Shown here: positions 20,620-31,583 of the stretch, piece by piece
Numbering within the stretch: the first letter of the stretch is position 1
Layout: the number at the start of each line of letters is the position of its first letter
NCBI GenBank assembly: GCA_938092015.1
Contig: CALKOT010000088.1
Coordinates: forward strand, 1-64,000
Direction: 5' to 3'
Source of the DNA: an uncultured Paracoccaceae bacterium
GTDB taxonomy: Bacteria; Pseudomonadota; Alphaproteobacteria; Rhodobacterales; Rhodobacteraceae
Length of the DNA stretch: 64,000 nucleotides
Notes under the pieces: model-generated
Databases searched by the model: none
What the model saw: only the letters and a program-made list of their open reading frames with translations
What the model was told of the DNA's origin: nothing
Position numbers and translations under genes: made by a program

Positions 20620-21650
20620 CTGATACAACAGACAAACCCCGCCTGCCGCCTGGGCAGGGCCTAATCCGCAACCCCGACAACTGGCCCGTGCTGGGTGAGA
20701 CTGCCCCCCGCAAAGATGACAGCCCTTGGATGATCCGCGTGACCGGTGAGGTTGAACGCCCGATGGAAATCGCGCTGACCGACCTGATGGCGCGTGCCCG
20801 GACTGAACTGATCAGCGACATTCACTGTGTGACCCGCTGGTCCAAATACGACTGGGCCTTCACTGGCGTCCCACTGATGGATGTGTTGACAGAAGCTGGG
20901 CTGAAAGAAAACGCCAACTTCGTGCGTTTCATCGCACGCACCGAACGTGCGCATGACACCAGCATAACGATGGACCTGTGCCGCCAGCTGAAACCCCTGA
21001 TCACATTCACCGCACAGGGTGAACCGCTGGCCGAAGAACATGGCGGACCGGTCCGCATGGTCACGCCGGGGCGGTATTTCTACAAGTCCGTCAAATGGCT
21101 GGAAGAAATCGAAGTCCGGGCCGATAACAAGCTCGGGTATTGGGAAGCTGGCCCTGGCTATCACGATAACGCTGATCCGTGGGAACAGGAACGGTTCATC
21201 ACCGGAAACATCCCGCCAGACTTACGTCAACGAATGATCGACCGGAGAAGCCTTGGAAAGCGGGACCTGTTCTCAGTCAATTTTGATGGTGAGGATCTGG
21301 GTGGATTGGATGCTGTTGGAACATTAATGCGGAACTGCTCGTTCAAGGGCGCCAAGCTGCGCAGTTCGGATTTCACTGACGCCAACGTCTCTGGCGGATA
21401 TTTTGATGGCGCCGACATGGTAGATGCGAACTTTCAGGGTGCATCCTGTAATGGGACAAGTTTCGATGGCGCAGATCTGCGATCTGTCGATTTCACCGGG
21501 GCTGAGTTATTCGGCGCCAGCTTTGTCGGGCAAGATGGCTCTAACGGTGCGATCATGGATGGCGCGACGTTGATCACCGAAGATCAACTATCGCGCATGT
21601 CAGACGCGAACCGCGCCTATGTAGAAGCGGCGATCAGCGCGGCGCCCTAA
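20616..21650 (+). CDS. Sulfite oxidase-fold molybdopterin oxidoreductase with C-terminal pentapeptide repeats
   Basis: HCVTRWSKYDWAFTGVPLMDVL, EHGGPVRMVTPGRYFYKSVKWLEEIEV; then A(D/N)LxxxxF repeats FKGAKLRSSDFTDANVSGGYFDGADMVDANFQGAS...; ATGA overlap with guaD. Confidence 0.9.
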   Translation: MTDTTDKPRLPPGQGLIRNPDNWPVLGETAPRKDDSPWMIRVTGEVERPMEIALTDLMARARTELISDIHCVTRWSKYDWAFTGVPLMDVLTEAGLKENANFVRFIARTERAHDTSITMDLCRQLKPLITFTAQGEPLAEEHGGPVRMVTPGRYFYKSVKWLEEIEVRADNKLGYWEAGPGYHDNADPWEQERFITGNIPPDLRQRMIDRRSLGKRDLFSVNFDGEDLGGLDAVGTLMRNCSFKGAKLRSSDFTDANVSGGYFDGADMVDANFQGASCNGTSFDGADLRSVDFTGAELFGASFVGQDGSNGAIMDGATLITEDQLSRMSDANRAYVEAAISAAP

Positions 21651-21732
21651 GTGGTGCTAACCTATGTCTTTCGCCATCAAATGAGATGGCGCGGCGTGTG
21701 ACGACCTGCCCCGCCTGGCGAAAATGCGCGCT

Positions 21733-22368
21733 TCACCGCCGCATCTCCGCCACGACATCACGTGTTCTGGCGCCAAGCCGTGTGCATGCCGTCAACGCCT
21801 GCTGAAGAAACCCTGCTGTGGCTTCGTCAGACGTGCGTTCCAGCGCCAGCTCGACATTACCGCCGATCACCTGAAGCTGATTGTTGAAATCATTCACAAG
21901 TCCACCCATTGGCGAATCAAAGCTGATGCGTGAGGCTTTTTTCTGTTCGGTAATGTCGGTCCAAAACCCAAGAATGCCGCCTTGCTGGACCTTCAATTCC
22001 CGAACATGAAAACAGCGCCCATCGCTGAGCGTCCTTTCAGCTTCCACACCGGAATTACGCGCCTTTATCCGTTTTTCCACCCAAACGGACACATCATCGC
22101 CAACGTCTGCGATCTGCCCGCGAACTAGCAGCTCAGCTAAAAGGTCTTGGAATACAGCGCCTTTTTGGCTCATGGGCGCAATTGTCTGGTTCAGATCGAC
22201 ATAAGCGTCATTCCAAAACTCAAGCCTGTCGTCAGCATCGAAATACGCAATTCCGATATCGACGCTATTCATTGCCTGCCTGAGGACTACATTCTCAGGC
22301 ACGGTGGCGCTTTCGGCACCGGCCATCTGCTTCAACCCCCATTGATGCATTTGGCTGTACAATAGCAC
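21733..22368 (-). CDS. PAS-domain protein ending in a short HisKA-like segment; no ATPase domain
   Basis: PAS/PAC (NSVDIGIAYFDADDRLEFWNDAYVDLN...GILGFWTDITEQKKA) followed by GGLVNDFNNQLQVIGGNVELA, then stop. Confidence 0.7.
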   Translation of the reverse strand: MLLYSQMHQWGLKQMAGAESATVPENVVLRQAMNSVDIGIAYFDADDRLEFWNDAYVDLNQTIAPMSQKGAVFQDLLAELLVRGQIADVGDDVSVWVEKRIKARNSGVEAERTLSDGRCFHVRELKVQQGGILGFWTDITEQKKASRISFDSPMGGLVNDFNNQLQVIGGNVELALERTSDEATAGFLQQALTACTRLGARTRDVVAEMRR

Positions 22369-22387
22369 AGTTGTCCGTAATTGGGGG

Positions 22388-23737
22388 TTATGGTTCGCGG
22401 AGGCTCAACGATAGCTCACCGTGAAGTGCAAGTGTGCACGCAAGATCAAAGCTGACAATCTGTCCATCGCGCACCACAGGGCGCCCTTCAACCCATGTGT
22501 CACGGGCGCGAAGTGGCCCACAAAGAACCAAAGCGGCGACCGGATCCCAGGCGCCTGACGTTTCCATCGCACGCATATCGAACACAGCGAAATCGGCGCG
22601 TTTTCCCACTTCGAGCGAGCCTAGGTCGTCACGGCCTAGCACATCTGCCCCGCCTTTGGTTGCAATCCACAACGCCTCACGCGTTTTCATACCACTAACG
22701 CCCAGATTGACGCGCTGGAGAAGCAGCGCCTGGCGCGCTTCAGCCAATAAATCAGCGGCGTCATTTGAGGCGGATCCATCGACCCCCAGCCCAACCTTCA
22801 CGCCGGCATCCCGCATCGCCCGGACTGGCGCGATCCCGCTACCGAGGCGACAATTTGAACACGGGCAATGAGCAACACCGGTTCCCGTACGCGCAAACAG
22901 ATCTATTTCTTTCGCGTCCAGCTTTACGCAGTGAGCATGCCACACGTCGGGGCCAGTCCAGCCAAGCTCTTCAGCATATTGCCCAGGACGACACCCAAAT
23001 ACCTCCAACGAATAGGCAATGTCTTCATCATTTTCAGCCAGATGCGTGTGCATCATCACGCCCTTGTCCCGTGCAAGCAACGCGGCATCACGCATCAATT
23101 CCCGGCTGACAGAGAACGGCGAACACGGCGCGACGCCGACACGGATCATCGCGCCTGGTTTGGCATCGTGGTGGGCGTCGATGACCCTGATGCAGTCATT
23201 GAGGATGTCGTCTTCGCGTTCCACCAACGCATCGGGCGGCAAACCACCGTCACTTTCCCCGATAGACATCGCACCGCGCGTGGCGTGCAGACGAACACCA
23301 GTCGTCTTCGCCCCCTCAATCTCGTCATCCAGCCGCGCGCCGTTGGGGAACAGGTATAGGTGATCAGCAACACAAGTGGCGCCTGACAAGGCCAGTTCCG
23401 CTAAACCGATTTGGGTTGATACGCGGATATGCTCAGGGCTCATCCGCGCCCAAATCGGATACAGTGCTTGTAGCCAACCGAACAGCGATGCATCAACGCC
23501 AGCAGGCACCACTCGGGTAAGATTCTGGTACAAATGGTGGTGCGTGTTCACCAACCCGGGCGTAACGACGCACCCGGTCGCGTCGACCACCTCGTCCGCG
23601 GTACTTGGCAACTCAGACGATGGTCCAACTGCTAATATTACCCCCCCTTCAGCATAAAGTCCTCCGTCCGTGAGGTCGGAAAGTCCCATTTTTTGTGGTA
23701 GCAAATGCGCCGCATTCTTCACTAGCAAACTGGGCAT
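22388..23737 (-). CDS. 8-oxoguanine deaminase (amidohydrolase family)
   Basis: VTPGLVNTHHHLYQNLTRVVPAGVDASLFGWLQALYPIWARM; MMHTHLAENDEDIAYSLEVFGCRPGQYAEELGW; VGLGVDGSASNDAADLLAEARQALLLQRV. Confidence 0.92.
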   Translation of the reverse strand: MPSLLVKNAAHLLPQKMGLSDLTDGGLYAEGGVILAVGPSSELPSTADEVVDATGCVVTPGLVNTHHHLYQNLTRVVPAGVDASLFGWLQALYPIWARMSPEHIRVSTQIGLAELALSGATCVADHLYLFPNGARLDDEIEGAKTTGVRLHATRGAMSIGESDGGLPPDALVEREDDILNDCIRVIDAHHDAKPGAMIRVGVAPCSPFSVSRELMRDAALLARDKGVMMHTHLAENDEDIAYSLEVFGCRPGQYAEELGWTGPDVWHAHCVKLDAKEIDLFARTGTGVAHCPCSNCRLGSGIAPVRAMRDAGVKVGLGVDGSASNDAADLLAEARQALLLQRVNLGVSGMKTREALWIATKGGADVLGRDDLGSLEVGKRADFAVFDMRAMETSGAWDPVAALVLCGPLRARDTWVEGRPVVRDGQIVSFDLACTLALHGELSLSLREP

Positions 23738-23849
23738 GATGAGTGGCCTTATCTGAGAAGTTGCGCTATCGTTACAACTATGACTTGCAGTTGATTTCCG
23801 GGGACGCCACCCCTTCATACGACCCCGATCAACGGATCCTGCAGGTGAA

Positions 23850-23883
23850 GGGGTCGCGCCTTTGCTTCACCAGGCGCGACCCC
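23850..23883. terminator. Perfect 12-bp hairpin between upp and 8-oxoguanine deaminase
   Basis: GGGGTCGCGCCT-TTGCTTCACC-AGGCGCGACCCC just downstream of the upp stop (minus strand); no T-tract, so a Rho-dependent or processing role is possible. Confidence 0.55.
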
Positions 23884-23891
23884 GAAGCAAA

Positions 23892-24524
23892 CTACTTTGT
23901 ACCGAACATTCTGTCGCCAGCATCGCCAAGTCCCGGCAATATATAGCCTTTTTTATTTAGGCGTTCATCGACCGCTGCAGTGAAGATCCGCACGTCAGGG
24001 TGTTTTTCCTTCATTTTTGCGACACCCTCAGGCGCTGCAAGCAAGCAGATAAAGCGAATATCAACTGCGCCTTCAGCCTTAACGTTATCTATCGCTGCAA
24101 TCGCAGAGTTCGCTGTCGCCAACATCGGATCGACAAGAATGACCGGCCTTTCCTGCACATTTGCAGGTAGTTTCTTGTAGTACTCTACTGGATGCAGGGT
24201 TACGGGATCGCGGTAGAGCCCGATGAAGCCAACACGCGCCGCTGGTGCAAGTTCCAGCACCCCGTCCAGCAGGCCATTTCCTGCCCTTAGGATCGACACG
24301 AACACCAGCTTTTTGCCATCAAGGGTCGGCGCCTCCATCTCAACCAGTGGAGTCTCGATGTTCATCGTCGTTAACGGCAGGTCCCGCAGCGCTTCGTATC
24401 CAAGAAAAAGACTGATCTCGCGCAACAAGGCACGGAATTTCCCCGTCGAACAGGCCTTATCCCTCATCAATGTCAGCTTGTGCTGAACGAGCGGGTGATC
24501 AACAAGGATGAGATTATCGGACAT
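23892..24524 (-). CDS. upp: Uracil phosphoribosyltransferase
   Basis: [64 protein letters not shown]. Confidence 0.96.
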   Translation of the reverse strand: MSDNLILVDHPLVQHKLTLMRDKACSTGKFRALLREISLFLGYEALRDLPLTTMNIETPLVEMEAPTLDGKKLVFVSILRAGNGLLDGVLELAPAARVGFIGLYRDPVTLHPVEYYKKLPANVQERPVILVDPMLATANSAIAAIDNVKAEGAVDIRFICLLAAPEGVAKMKEKHPDVRIFTAAVDERLNKKGYILPGLGDAGDRMFGTK

Positions 24525-24551
24525 GGGCAAGCTCCTGAATATGTGCGCCCA

Positions 24552-25553
24552 TCATGCGCCAGGGACGCCAGACTTGTCGAGATGGGCAACGAGGTTTGCT
24601 TTTACTTCAGGCTCGCAGAAAGCAGCTTGAACAGCGGTTCTGGCAAAGCGGGCGAATTGCGCTTCGCCCATCGCGAAAGTCGCCTCAAGTTCGGTATATT
24701 CGGACGTCATGTTAGTGTGGAAAAATGGTGGGTCATCAGTTGAAACCGTGCATTTCACCCCAGCCGCCAGCAACGCCCCGATAGAGTGGCTGGCCAGATC
24801 TGGATAGACGCCCAGCGATACGTTGGAACCAGGGCAAGTTTCCAGCACTTGTCCCTCGGCCGCCAGCCTGACCAGCAAATCTGCATCTTCCGCCGCCCGG
24901 ACGCCGTGGCCAATACGTTCTACCTTCAGATCATCCAAAGCAGCCCTGACGCTTTCCGGCCCACCGAATTCACCAGCATGCGCCGTTAACCGAAATCCCG
25001 CTTCAGCCATCGCTTTGAATGCAGGTGTAAAATCCTTTGGTTGGTGCAGCCTTTCATCCCCAGCAATGCCAAAACCAGTCATCCGGCCACGTGGTACGGA
25101 CATTATCGTTTTGGCGCCGATTACGGCCTGTTCCGGCCCGTGATGGCGGATCGCAACAGGTATCAGCCGCGCGACGATGCCATGCGCCTGTTCAGCCTGA
25201 TCCGCGCCTTCTTCGATCGCGGCAAGATAGTCAGTCCATTTCGCCGGATCATAGCCAAGACTAGTAGGAGACAGAAAAATCTCAGCGTAGATCACGCCAT
25301 TATTGGCGCATTCGGTCAGCACAGCTTCTGTCAGGGCGCGATAGTCATCAGGTGTTGAAAAGACGGTTGAAACACGCTCGTAAGTTCGAAGAAAACTGGT
25401 GAAATCGTTTGAATTGTAGTGGCCCGCCTCATCAAACACGCCAACCATATCCAGGCCTTTTTCGGCAGCAAGGCGCCTGACCAAGGGCGGCGGCGCAGCG
25501 CCTTCCAGATGCAGATGAAGTTCCAGCTTCGGGAAATCTCTCCAATCGGTCAT
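24552..25553 (-). CDS. add: Adenosine deaminase
   Basis: [13 protein letters not shown]-type motif, [41 protein letters not shown]. Confidence 0.95.
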   Translation of the reverse strand: MTDWRDFPKLELHLHLEGAAPPPLVRRLAAEKGLDMVGVFDEAGHYNSNDFTSFLRTYERVSTVFSTPDDYRALTEAVLTECANNGVIYAEIFLSPTSLGYDPAKWTDYLAAIEEGADQAEQAHGIVARLIPVAIRHHGPEQAVIGAKTIMSVPRGRMTGFGIAGDERLHQPKDFTPAFKAMAEAGFRLTAHAGEFGGPESVRAALDDLKVERIGHGVRAAEDADLLVRLAAEGQVLETCPGSNVSLGVYPDLASHSIGALLAAGVKCTVSTDDPPFFHTNMTSEYTELEATFAMGEAQFARFARTAVQAAFCEPEVKANLVAHLDKSGVPGA

Positions 25554-26749
25554 AAGAATGCCTTTCCATGTGCGCCAGGCGACAGCCCAAGATGCGCGGC
25601 AAGCGTTTCGCCGACATCTGCAAAGCCGACGGTTCCTATATTTCGGTCGGTGACCGCCGGCCCGGCACACAATACAGGAACCTGTTCCCGCGTATGATCG
25701 CTACCGGTCCATGTCGGGTCATTGCCATGATCAGCCGTGATGATCAGCAAATCGCCGTCGCGCAGGCGTTCTAAAGCTTCCGGCAAGCGCGTATCGAACT
25801 GTTCCAAAGCCTTGGCATAACCTGGGACGTCGCGAAGATGACCATACAGGCTATCGAATTCAACGAAGTTGGCGAACACGAAATCGCCGTCCTTCGCATC
25901 AACCATCGCATCGAGCGTTCTGTCGAAAAGAGCCATATCATCCGGACCTTTGCGGGCTTCGCTGATGCCTTGATGGGCAAAGATGTCGCCAGTCTTGCCA
26001 ATAGCGATGGTGCGACCGCCCGCAGCGACAACACGGTCACACAGAGTAGGCTCAGGCGGCGCAATTGCGTAATCGCGGCGGTTGGGGGTGCGGGTCCAAG
26101 CACCATCCTCACCGGTGAACGGGCGGGCGATGACACGGCCGATACTCAGGGGATAAAGGAGCTGGCGTGCGACTTCGCAGACCTCATACAGACGCTCAAG
26201 GCCGAAATGGTTTTCATGCGCAGCGATCTGAAACACGCTGTCAGCGGAGGTATAGATGATTGGCTTGCCGCTACTGATATGCTCGTTAGCAAACTCGGAA
26301 ACGATCGCTACGCCATTTGAATGTTTCTGCCCGAGGACACCTGGCAGGTTTGCACGTTTTTCCAGTTCCGCGATCAGGTCAGCTGAGAACGCGGGGACCC
26401 GCACAGGAAAGTATCCCCAGTCGAAGGGTACGGGTACACCGGACAGCTCCCAATGTCCTGAGGGGGTATCTTTTCCGTTGGAAACCTCTTGCCCAACAGC
26501 CCAGCAACCACTCGCCCCCTGCAGGCCAGGCGGCACCTTGCCTATTGAGTGCGCTGAGGCGGCCCCGATGCCAAGTGCATCCAGATTTGGCGTTTTTAGC
26601 GGGCCTGATCTGCCAACTTCAGCACGGTTGGCAGCGCAAGCCTCAGCGATATGGCCAAATGTATCAGCGCCCTCGTCGCCAAAGGCGGCGGCATCCGGGG
26701 CGCCGCCAATGCCCACGCTATCCATGACGAACAGAAATGCGCGTGCCAT
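25550..26749 (-). CDS. deoB: Phosphopentomutase
   Basis: [65 protein letters not shown]. Confidence 0.97.
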   Translation of the reverse strand: MARAFLFVMDSVGIGGAPDAAAFGDEGADTFGHIAEACAANRAEVGRSGPLKTPNLDALGIGAASAHSIGKVPPGLQGASGCWAVGQEVSNGKDTPSGHWELSGVPVPFDWGYFPVRVPAFSADLIAELEKRANLPGVLGQKHSNGVAIVSEFANEHISSGKPIIYTSADSVFQIAAHENHFGLERLYEVCEVARQLLYPLSIGRVIARPFTGEDGAWTRTPNRRDYAIAPPEPTLCDRVVAAGGRTIAIGKTGDIFAHQGISEARKGPDDMALFDRTLDAMVDAKDGDFVFANFVEFDSLYGHLRDVPGYAKALEQFDTRLPEALERLRDGDLLIITADHGNDPTWTGSDHTREQVPVLCAGPAVTDRNIGTVGFADVGETLAAHLGLSPGAHGKAFL

Positions 26750-28059
26750 CAGAGATCAATCCTGCCTAGCACTGGGTCGGGCGGCGATGGCGCATCTGGC
26801 GACAACCTGATGGCCCCTCGCAGCGCTGCTGCTGCATGCTCTGCGGCGTTTTCATCTGCTGCATGAACCCGCCCGATGACATCGCCTGCCTCAACCATTG
26901 CACCCAGACCGATCAGCTGATCATAGCCAACACTATGGTCGATAGCATCGGCTGCATCCCTGCGCCCCCCACCAATTTCAACGACCGCGACACCAATGCC
27001 ACGCGTATCGATAGCAGTGGCAAATCCCTCACCAGTCGCCTCAACATCCAGAATGATCTGAGCTTTCGGCAAGTAATTATCGAAACATTCCATAAAATCT
27101 GTCGGCCCACCGAGCGCCTCAACCATACGCCCAAAGCGTTCCGCCGCCGCACCAGATTCAAAGGATTCCGAAATTTTCATTCGGCCAATCTCTGCATCCG
27201 GGGTAGCGCCAACCAGCGTAAGCGCTTCACCGCCTAAAGCGACGGTAACATCCCAAAGACGCGGGTCGACTTCATGCCCTGTCAAAAAGGCACAGGCATT
27301 CCAAACCTCAACCGCATTGCCGGCGGCGGCAGCAAGATGTTCGTTCATATCCGTCAATAGCGCGGCGGTTTTGCAGCCTGCCCCATTCGCCACCTGCACC
27401 AGCGAGCGGGCCAGCTCGTCCGCTGCATCTGGCGTCGGCATGAAGGCGCCATTGCCGCACTTCACATCAAGGATCAGCGCATCCAGGCCGCTTGCCAGCT
27501 TTTTTGACAGGATCGAGGCCGTGATCAGATCAACGCTTTCGACGGTGCCGGTCACATCGCGGATCGCGTAAAGTTTTTTGTCCGCTGGGGCGAGATCGGC
27601 CGTCTGGCCGATAATGGCGCAGCCGACATCAGCAACAACTTTGCTAAACTTCTCAGCGTCAGGCTGGGTCTGATACCCGGGAATGCTGTCGAATTTGTCC
27701 AGCGTACCGCCTGTATGACCCAAACCTCGCCCAGAAATCATTGGCACATAGACGCCGCAGGCCGCCAACGCTGGTGCAAGCATCAGGCTGACATTATCGC
27801 CAACCCCGCCGGTGGAATGTTTGTCGACGACTGGGCCAGGCAAATCCCAGCGCATGACTTGGCCGCTATCGCGCATCGCTTTAGTCAACACCACACGCTC
27901 TTCCAGCGACATCTTCTTCAGCAACACCGCCATAGCGAAGGCCGCCGCCTGCGCGTCAGATGTCGCGCCAGATGTCAGTCCCACGACAAACTCAGCGATT
28001 TCTTCGCTGGTCAGCGTGTTCCCATCCCGCTTTTTGCGAATGATCTCTTGCGGCAGCAT
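26749..28059 (-). CDS. deoA: Thymidine phosphorylase
   Basis: [70 protein letters not shown]. Confidence 0.97.
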   Translation of the reverse strand: MLPQEIIRKKRDGNTLTSEEIAEFVVGLTSGATSDAQAAAFAMAVLLKKMSLEERVVLTKAMRDSGQVMRWDLPGPVVDKHSTGGVGDNVSLMLAPALAACGVYVPMISGRGLGHTGGTLDKFDSIPGYQTQPDAEKFSKVVADVGCAIIGQTADLAPADKKLYAIRDVTGTVESVDLITASILSKKLASGLDALILDVKCGNGAFMPTPDAADELARSLVQVANGAGCKTAALLTDMNEHLAAAAGNAVEVWNACAFLTGHEVDPRLWDVTVALGGEALTLVGATPDAEIGRMKISESFESGAAAERFGRMVEALGGPTDFMECFDNYLPKAQIILDVEATGEGFATAIDTRGIGVAVVEIGGGRRDAADAIDHSVGYDQLIGLGAMVEAGDVIGRVHAADENAAEHAAAALRGAIRLSPDAPSPPDPVLGRIDL

Positions 28060-28821
28060 TCAGTAGCCGTCCCCAGATGTTGGCTTATCATCGCCGTTCA
28101 ACGTGGCAAGCAGATCACCCAGCACGCCTGAAGCGCCAAAACGGAATGTATCTGGGGTGGCCCAATCTTCGCCCATGATCTCATCCGCCAGATCAAGATA
28201 ATGCCCTGCCTGTTCAGTCGATTTTACGCCTCCTGCCGGTTTGAAGCCGACAGTGGCGCCGCTTTCCTTGATGGCCGTCAACATGATCCGCGCGGCGGAC
28301 AAGGTCGCGTTCACTGGGACTTTGCCAGTTGACGTCTTGATAAAATCCGCCCCAGCCTCAATCGCCATATCAGCTGCTTTGCGGATCAAGTCAGGGTCGC
28401 CCAGCACGCCTGTTTCAAGGATCGCCTTCACTGTCGCACCGCCAGCTGCGGCTTTGACCCGTTTTATTCGGGTATGAACAACCTCATCACGCCCTTCCAT
28501 CATCGACCGGTAAGGGATGACCATGTCAATTTCATCCGCTCCATCACCGACGGCCTTCTTTGTAAGATCTGTGACTTCGCCTACTTGGTCTTCGCCACCT
28601 GGAAAGTTGACGACGGTGGCGATTTTCACACCTCTATGCCCGACTAGAGCATGGGCCTGGCCAACAAACGCAGGCCAGACGCATAGTGCTGCAACATGGC
28701 CGTGATCAGTGCACGCACGCGCAGCCAACGCTTCTATCGCTGCTTCATCGCAATCGTCGTTTAGATTAGTGAGATCTAGCATGGCGAGCGCACGTCTGGC
28801 GATAAGTTTCATGTCAGTCAT
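28060..28821 (-). CDS. deoC: Deoxyribose-phosphate aldolase
   Basis: VKAILETGVL, AGADFIKTSTGKVPVNATL, VGFKPAGGVKS; start at MTDMKLIARRAL. Confidence 0.96.
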   Translation of the reverse strand: MTDMKLIARRALAMLDLTNLNDDCDEAAIEALAARACTDHGHVAALCVWPAFVGQAHALVGHRGVKIATVVNFPGGEDQVGEVTDLTKKAVGDGADEIDMVIPYRSMMEGRDEVVHTRIKRVKAAAGGATVKAILETGVLGDPDLIRKAADMAIEAGADFIKTSTGKVPVNATLSAARIMLTAIKESGATVGFKPAGGVKSTEQAGHYLDLADEIMGEDWATPDTFRFGASGVLGDLLATLNGDDKPTSGDGY

Positions 28822-29614
28822 TGGAAAAGCTCCGGACAAAGGCGCGGATCAGGCGACGGAATGTCGCCTCAGCCTTGGCGGCTTCAGTTTTGGTTTCGGT
28901 ATGGCTTAGCGCCTCACCGGTCATTCCGGCTGCAAAATTCGTGACGCAGGAAATCGCGACAACTGGCAGATCAATGTGGCGGGCGATGATTGTCTCAGGT
29001 GCGGTCGACATGCCGACCGCATCGGCGCCCAACATCCGGATGGCGTTGATTTCTGCAGGGGTCTCGAAAGATGGGCCAGAAAACCAGGCGTAAACGCCTT
29101 CATGCAGGGTGATCTGTTCCTCATCGGCCCAGAATTTCAGACGGAACCGCAACATTTCATCATATGCGTTGACCATCGAGACAAACCTGTCGTCGCCTGG
29201 CAACCCTATCAGGGGATCGCGGCCCGAAAAATTGATATGGTCCGTCAGAGCCATCAATGATCCTGGCCCCATGTCTTCACGCGTCGATCCGGCGGCGTTG
29301 GTCAGGAATGCAAACTCGGCCCCTAGCGCTTTGAACGTCTCAAGCGGGATGCGCATGGCAGCAGCAACGCCTGCTTCGTAGTAGTGCTTTCTGCCAGATA
29401 GGATAGCGACGGACACCCCCTCTAGCATCCCGACGGTCAAAGCCCCGGCGTGACCCGTAACGCCAGATACTGGAAAACCTGGAAGGTCAGCGAACGGGAA
29501 TGTCGTTGCCGCTTCAAGTTCTTCCGCCATTCCGCCGAGACCAGAGCCGAGGATCATGCCCATACGGATCGGCGCCTGGTGCTTGGCGCGGATTAGGTTT
29601 GCGGCTTCAGTCAT
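28814..29614 (-). CDS. Purine nucleoside phosphorylase
   Basis: MGMILGSGLGGMAEELEAATTFPFADLPGFPVSGVTGHAG; TNAAGSTREDMGPGSLMALTDHINFSGRDPLIG; VGMSTAPETIIARH. Confidence 0.95.
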   Translation of the reverse strand: MTEAANLIRAKHQAPIRMGMILGSGLGGMAEELEAATTFPFADLPGFPVSGVTGHAGALTVGMLEGVSVAILSGRKHYYEAGVAAAMRIPLETFKALGAEFAFLTNAAGSTREDMGPGSLMALTDHINFSGRDPLIGLPGDDRFVSMVNAYDEMLRFRLKFWADEEQITLHEGVYAWFSGPSFETPAEINAIRMLGADAVGMSTAPETIIARHIDLPVVAISCVTNFAAGMTGEALSHTETKTEAAKAEATFRRLIRAFVRSFSND

Positions 29615-30003
29615 TCTTCGCCCTCCAAAGTGAATGCTTCGGGGAGAAGTTGAGCCAAAGTCCAACGCGCCCTTTCCCCTTCCGGCCCCGCCGAAATGAC
29701 GACGGTATCCGGCCGCCCAAATTCAACCAGCTTTTGCCGACAACCGCCACATGGCGAGCAGATGTTGACGCTATCGGCCCAAACGCAAACCTCATCTATC
29801 CGAGTTTCCCCAGCGACGATCATATGGCTGATCGCCGTTGGTTCGGCGCACCAGCCTTGCGGATAGGCGGCATTTTCGATGTTGCAACCGGCATAGATCA
29901 CGCCAGATGGCCCACGTATTGCCGCCCCGACATGGTATTTCGAATAAGGCGCATAGGCCTTTAAAGCAGCGGTTGCAGCAGCTTCGATTAGATCATCTGA
30001 CAT
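29611..30003 (-). CDS. cdd: Cytidine deaminase
   Basis: APYSKYHVGAAIRGPSGVIYAGCNIENAAYPQGWCAEPTAI; CSPCGGCRQKLVEF zinc motif. Confidence 0.96.
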   Translation of the reverse strand: MSDDLIEAAATAALKAYAPYSKYHVGAAIRGPSGVIYAGCNIENAAYPQGWCAEPTAISHMIVAGETRIDEVCVWADSVNICSPCGGCRQKLVEFGRPDTVVISAGPEGERARWTLAQLLPEAFTLEGEE

Positions 30004-30104
30004 GGAACATCCTGGGGCGAGGATCGGAGCGCAGAAGATTGCGATGATCCTGCAGTCCGGGCAAGAGGCAATCGAATGTGGAAATCAGACAAAGAGTAGC
30101 CTGT

Positions 30105-31583
30105 TCAGGCCTCTTTCTTCGACCACGCTTCACGCTTGCGATAAAGCGTCGATGGGCTGAGGTCGAGCGCCCGTGCGGCGCGGGGGATAGAGCCTTCAAA
30201 TTCGTCTATTGTCGCCTCAATGAATGTCCGTTCAACATCTGCAAGGGTTTCCCCAACCAATGGAGCAACGCGAGTGGCCAGGCTGGCTTGTCCATTCAGG
30301 TGACCATTAGAAGTTTCGCCTGCATGACCGTTCATCGCACCATTCAACGTTACCGGCGCTGTTGCGTTTTCATAGACACGAGGCGGGGCGGCAATCGCTT
30401 CAGATTCCCGCAGACCTTGCGGCAACATGTGTGGGCCAACCTCTTCACCATCATTCAAAACGACGATGTTGCGGATAACGTTCTGTAACTGACGGACATT
30501 TCCCGGCCACCGCATCGATCGAAACAGTTCGGTTGCTTCGGCGCCAAGACGCTTGAAAGCCTTGCCTTCTTCTTTTGAAAACCGGACCAGAAATTTCTCT
30601 GCGATTTGAACAACGTCATCGCCGCGCTCACGCAAGAGGGGCAAGTGAATTGGCACCACATGAAGCCGGTAGAAAAGATCTTCGCGAAACCGGCCGGCCC
30701 GAACTTCGTCAGTTGGATCCCTGTTGGTGGCGCAGACAATTCTAACTTCGACCTTGCGTGGGGTCGTCGCCCCGACTGGGGTGATCATAGACGTTTGCAA
30801 GAACCGAAGCAGTTTGGTTTGCAACGCCATATCCATTTCGCAGATTTCATCCAGAAACAGAGTACCCCCGTCGGCAACGGCCGCCGCCCCGGGCTTGTCA
30901 GCCAAAGCGCCTGTAAAACTACCTCTGAGGTGGCCAAAAACCTCAGATTCCAAAAGATCTTTTGGAATGGCGCCGCAATTCAAAGGCACGAACGGCCCGG
31001 CCGCACGGGATGAAACAGCATGAAGAGCTTGCGCCGCAACCTCTTTCCCAGTTCCGCTTTCCCCCGTTATAAAGACGGTCGCGGTCGATTTGCCGATGCC
31101 CTCGATCATTCCATAGATCCGACGCATCGGGTCAGATCCGCCAATGAAACCGTGATAGGCGTCACTGGTTGTTGGTGCGGCTACTTCGGCTCGTGGCGCT
31201 GTAGTTTCGATCTGAATCGCTGCGCGCGCATTGTTCACCGCAGCAATCAAGCGTCTTTCATCAAAAGGTTTGACGAGAAAATCGAAAGCGCCGCCGCGCA
31301 TCGCTTCAACCGCACGATTTATTGAACCGTTCGCGGTGATCACAATCCGTTTTCCTGCCGGGTCAGCGAGCGTCATTTCTTTCAGGACATCCAGTCCATC
31401 GCCATCTGGAAGCATCAGATCCAAAAGAACGACCTTCCCATCGGCACCTTGATGGGCTGTCATCGCCTCTGCCGCAGTAAAAGCCGTTGTTACAGGGTAA
31501 CCGGCCTTTTTCAAAACGGTTTCATAGACCAGCGACAAAGACGGCGTGTCTTCAACCAGCAGGACGTCTGCGGCAGGCCTCAT
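30105..31583 (-). CDS. Sigma-54-dependent response regulator (REC-AAA+-Fis HTH)
   Basis: VFITGESGTGKEVAAQALHAVS Walker A, GSFTGA(L), GGTLFLDEICEM, C-terminal AARALDLSPSTLYRKREAW Fis-type HTH. Confidence 0.95.
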   Translation of the reverse strand: MRPAADVLLVEDTPSLSLVYETVLKKAGYPVTTAFTAAEAMTAHQGADGKVVLLDLMLPDGDGLDVLKEMTLADPAGKRIVITANGSINRAVEAMRGGAFDFLVKPFDERRLIAAVNNARAAIQIETTAPRAEVAAPTTSDAYHGFIGGSDPMRRIYGMIEGIGKSTATVFITGESGTGKEVAAQALHAVSSRAAGPFVPLNCGAIPKDLLESEVFGHLRGSFTGALADKPGAAAVADGGTLFLDEICEMDMALQTKLLRFLQTSMITPVGATTPRKVEVRIVCATNRDPTDEVRAGRFREDLFYRLHVVPIHLPLLRERGDDVVQIAEKFLVRFSKEEGKAFKRLGAEATELFRSMRWPGNVRQLQNVIRNIVVLNDGEEVGPHMLPQGLRESEAIAAPPRVYENATAPVTLNGAMNGHAGETSNGHLNGQASLATRVAPLVGETLADVERTFIEATIDEFEGSIPRAARALDLSPSTLYRKREAWSKKEA

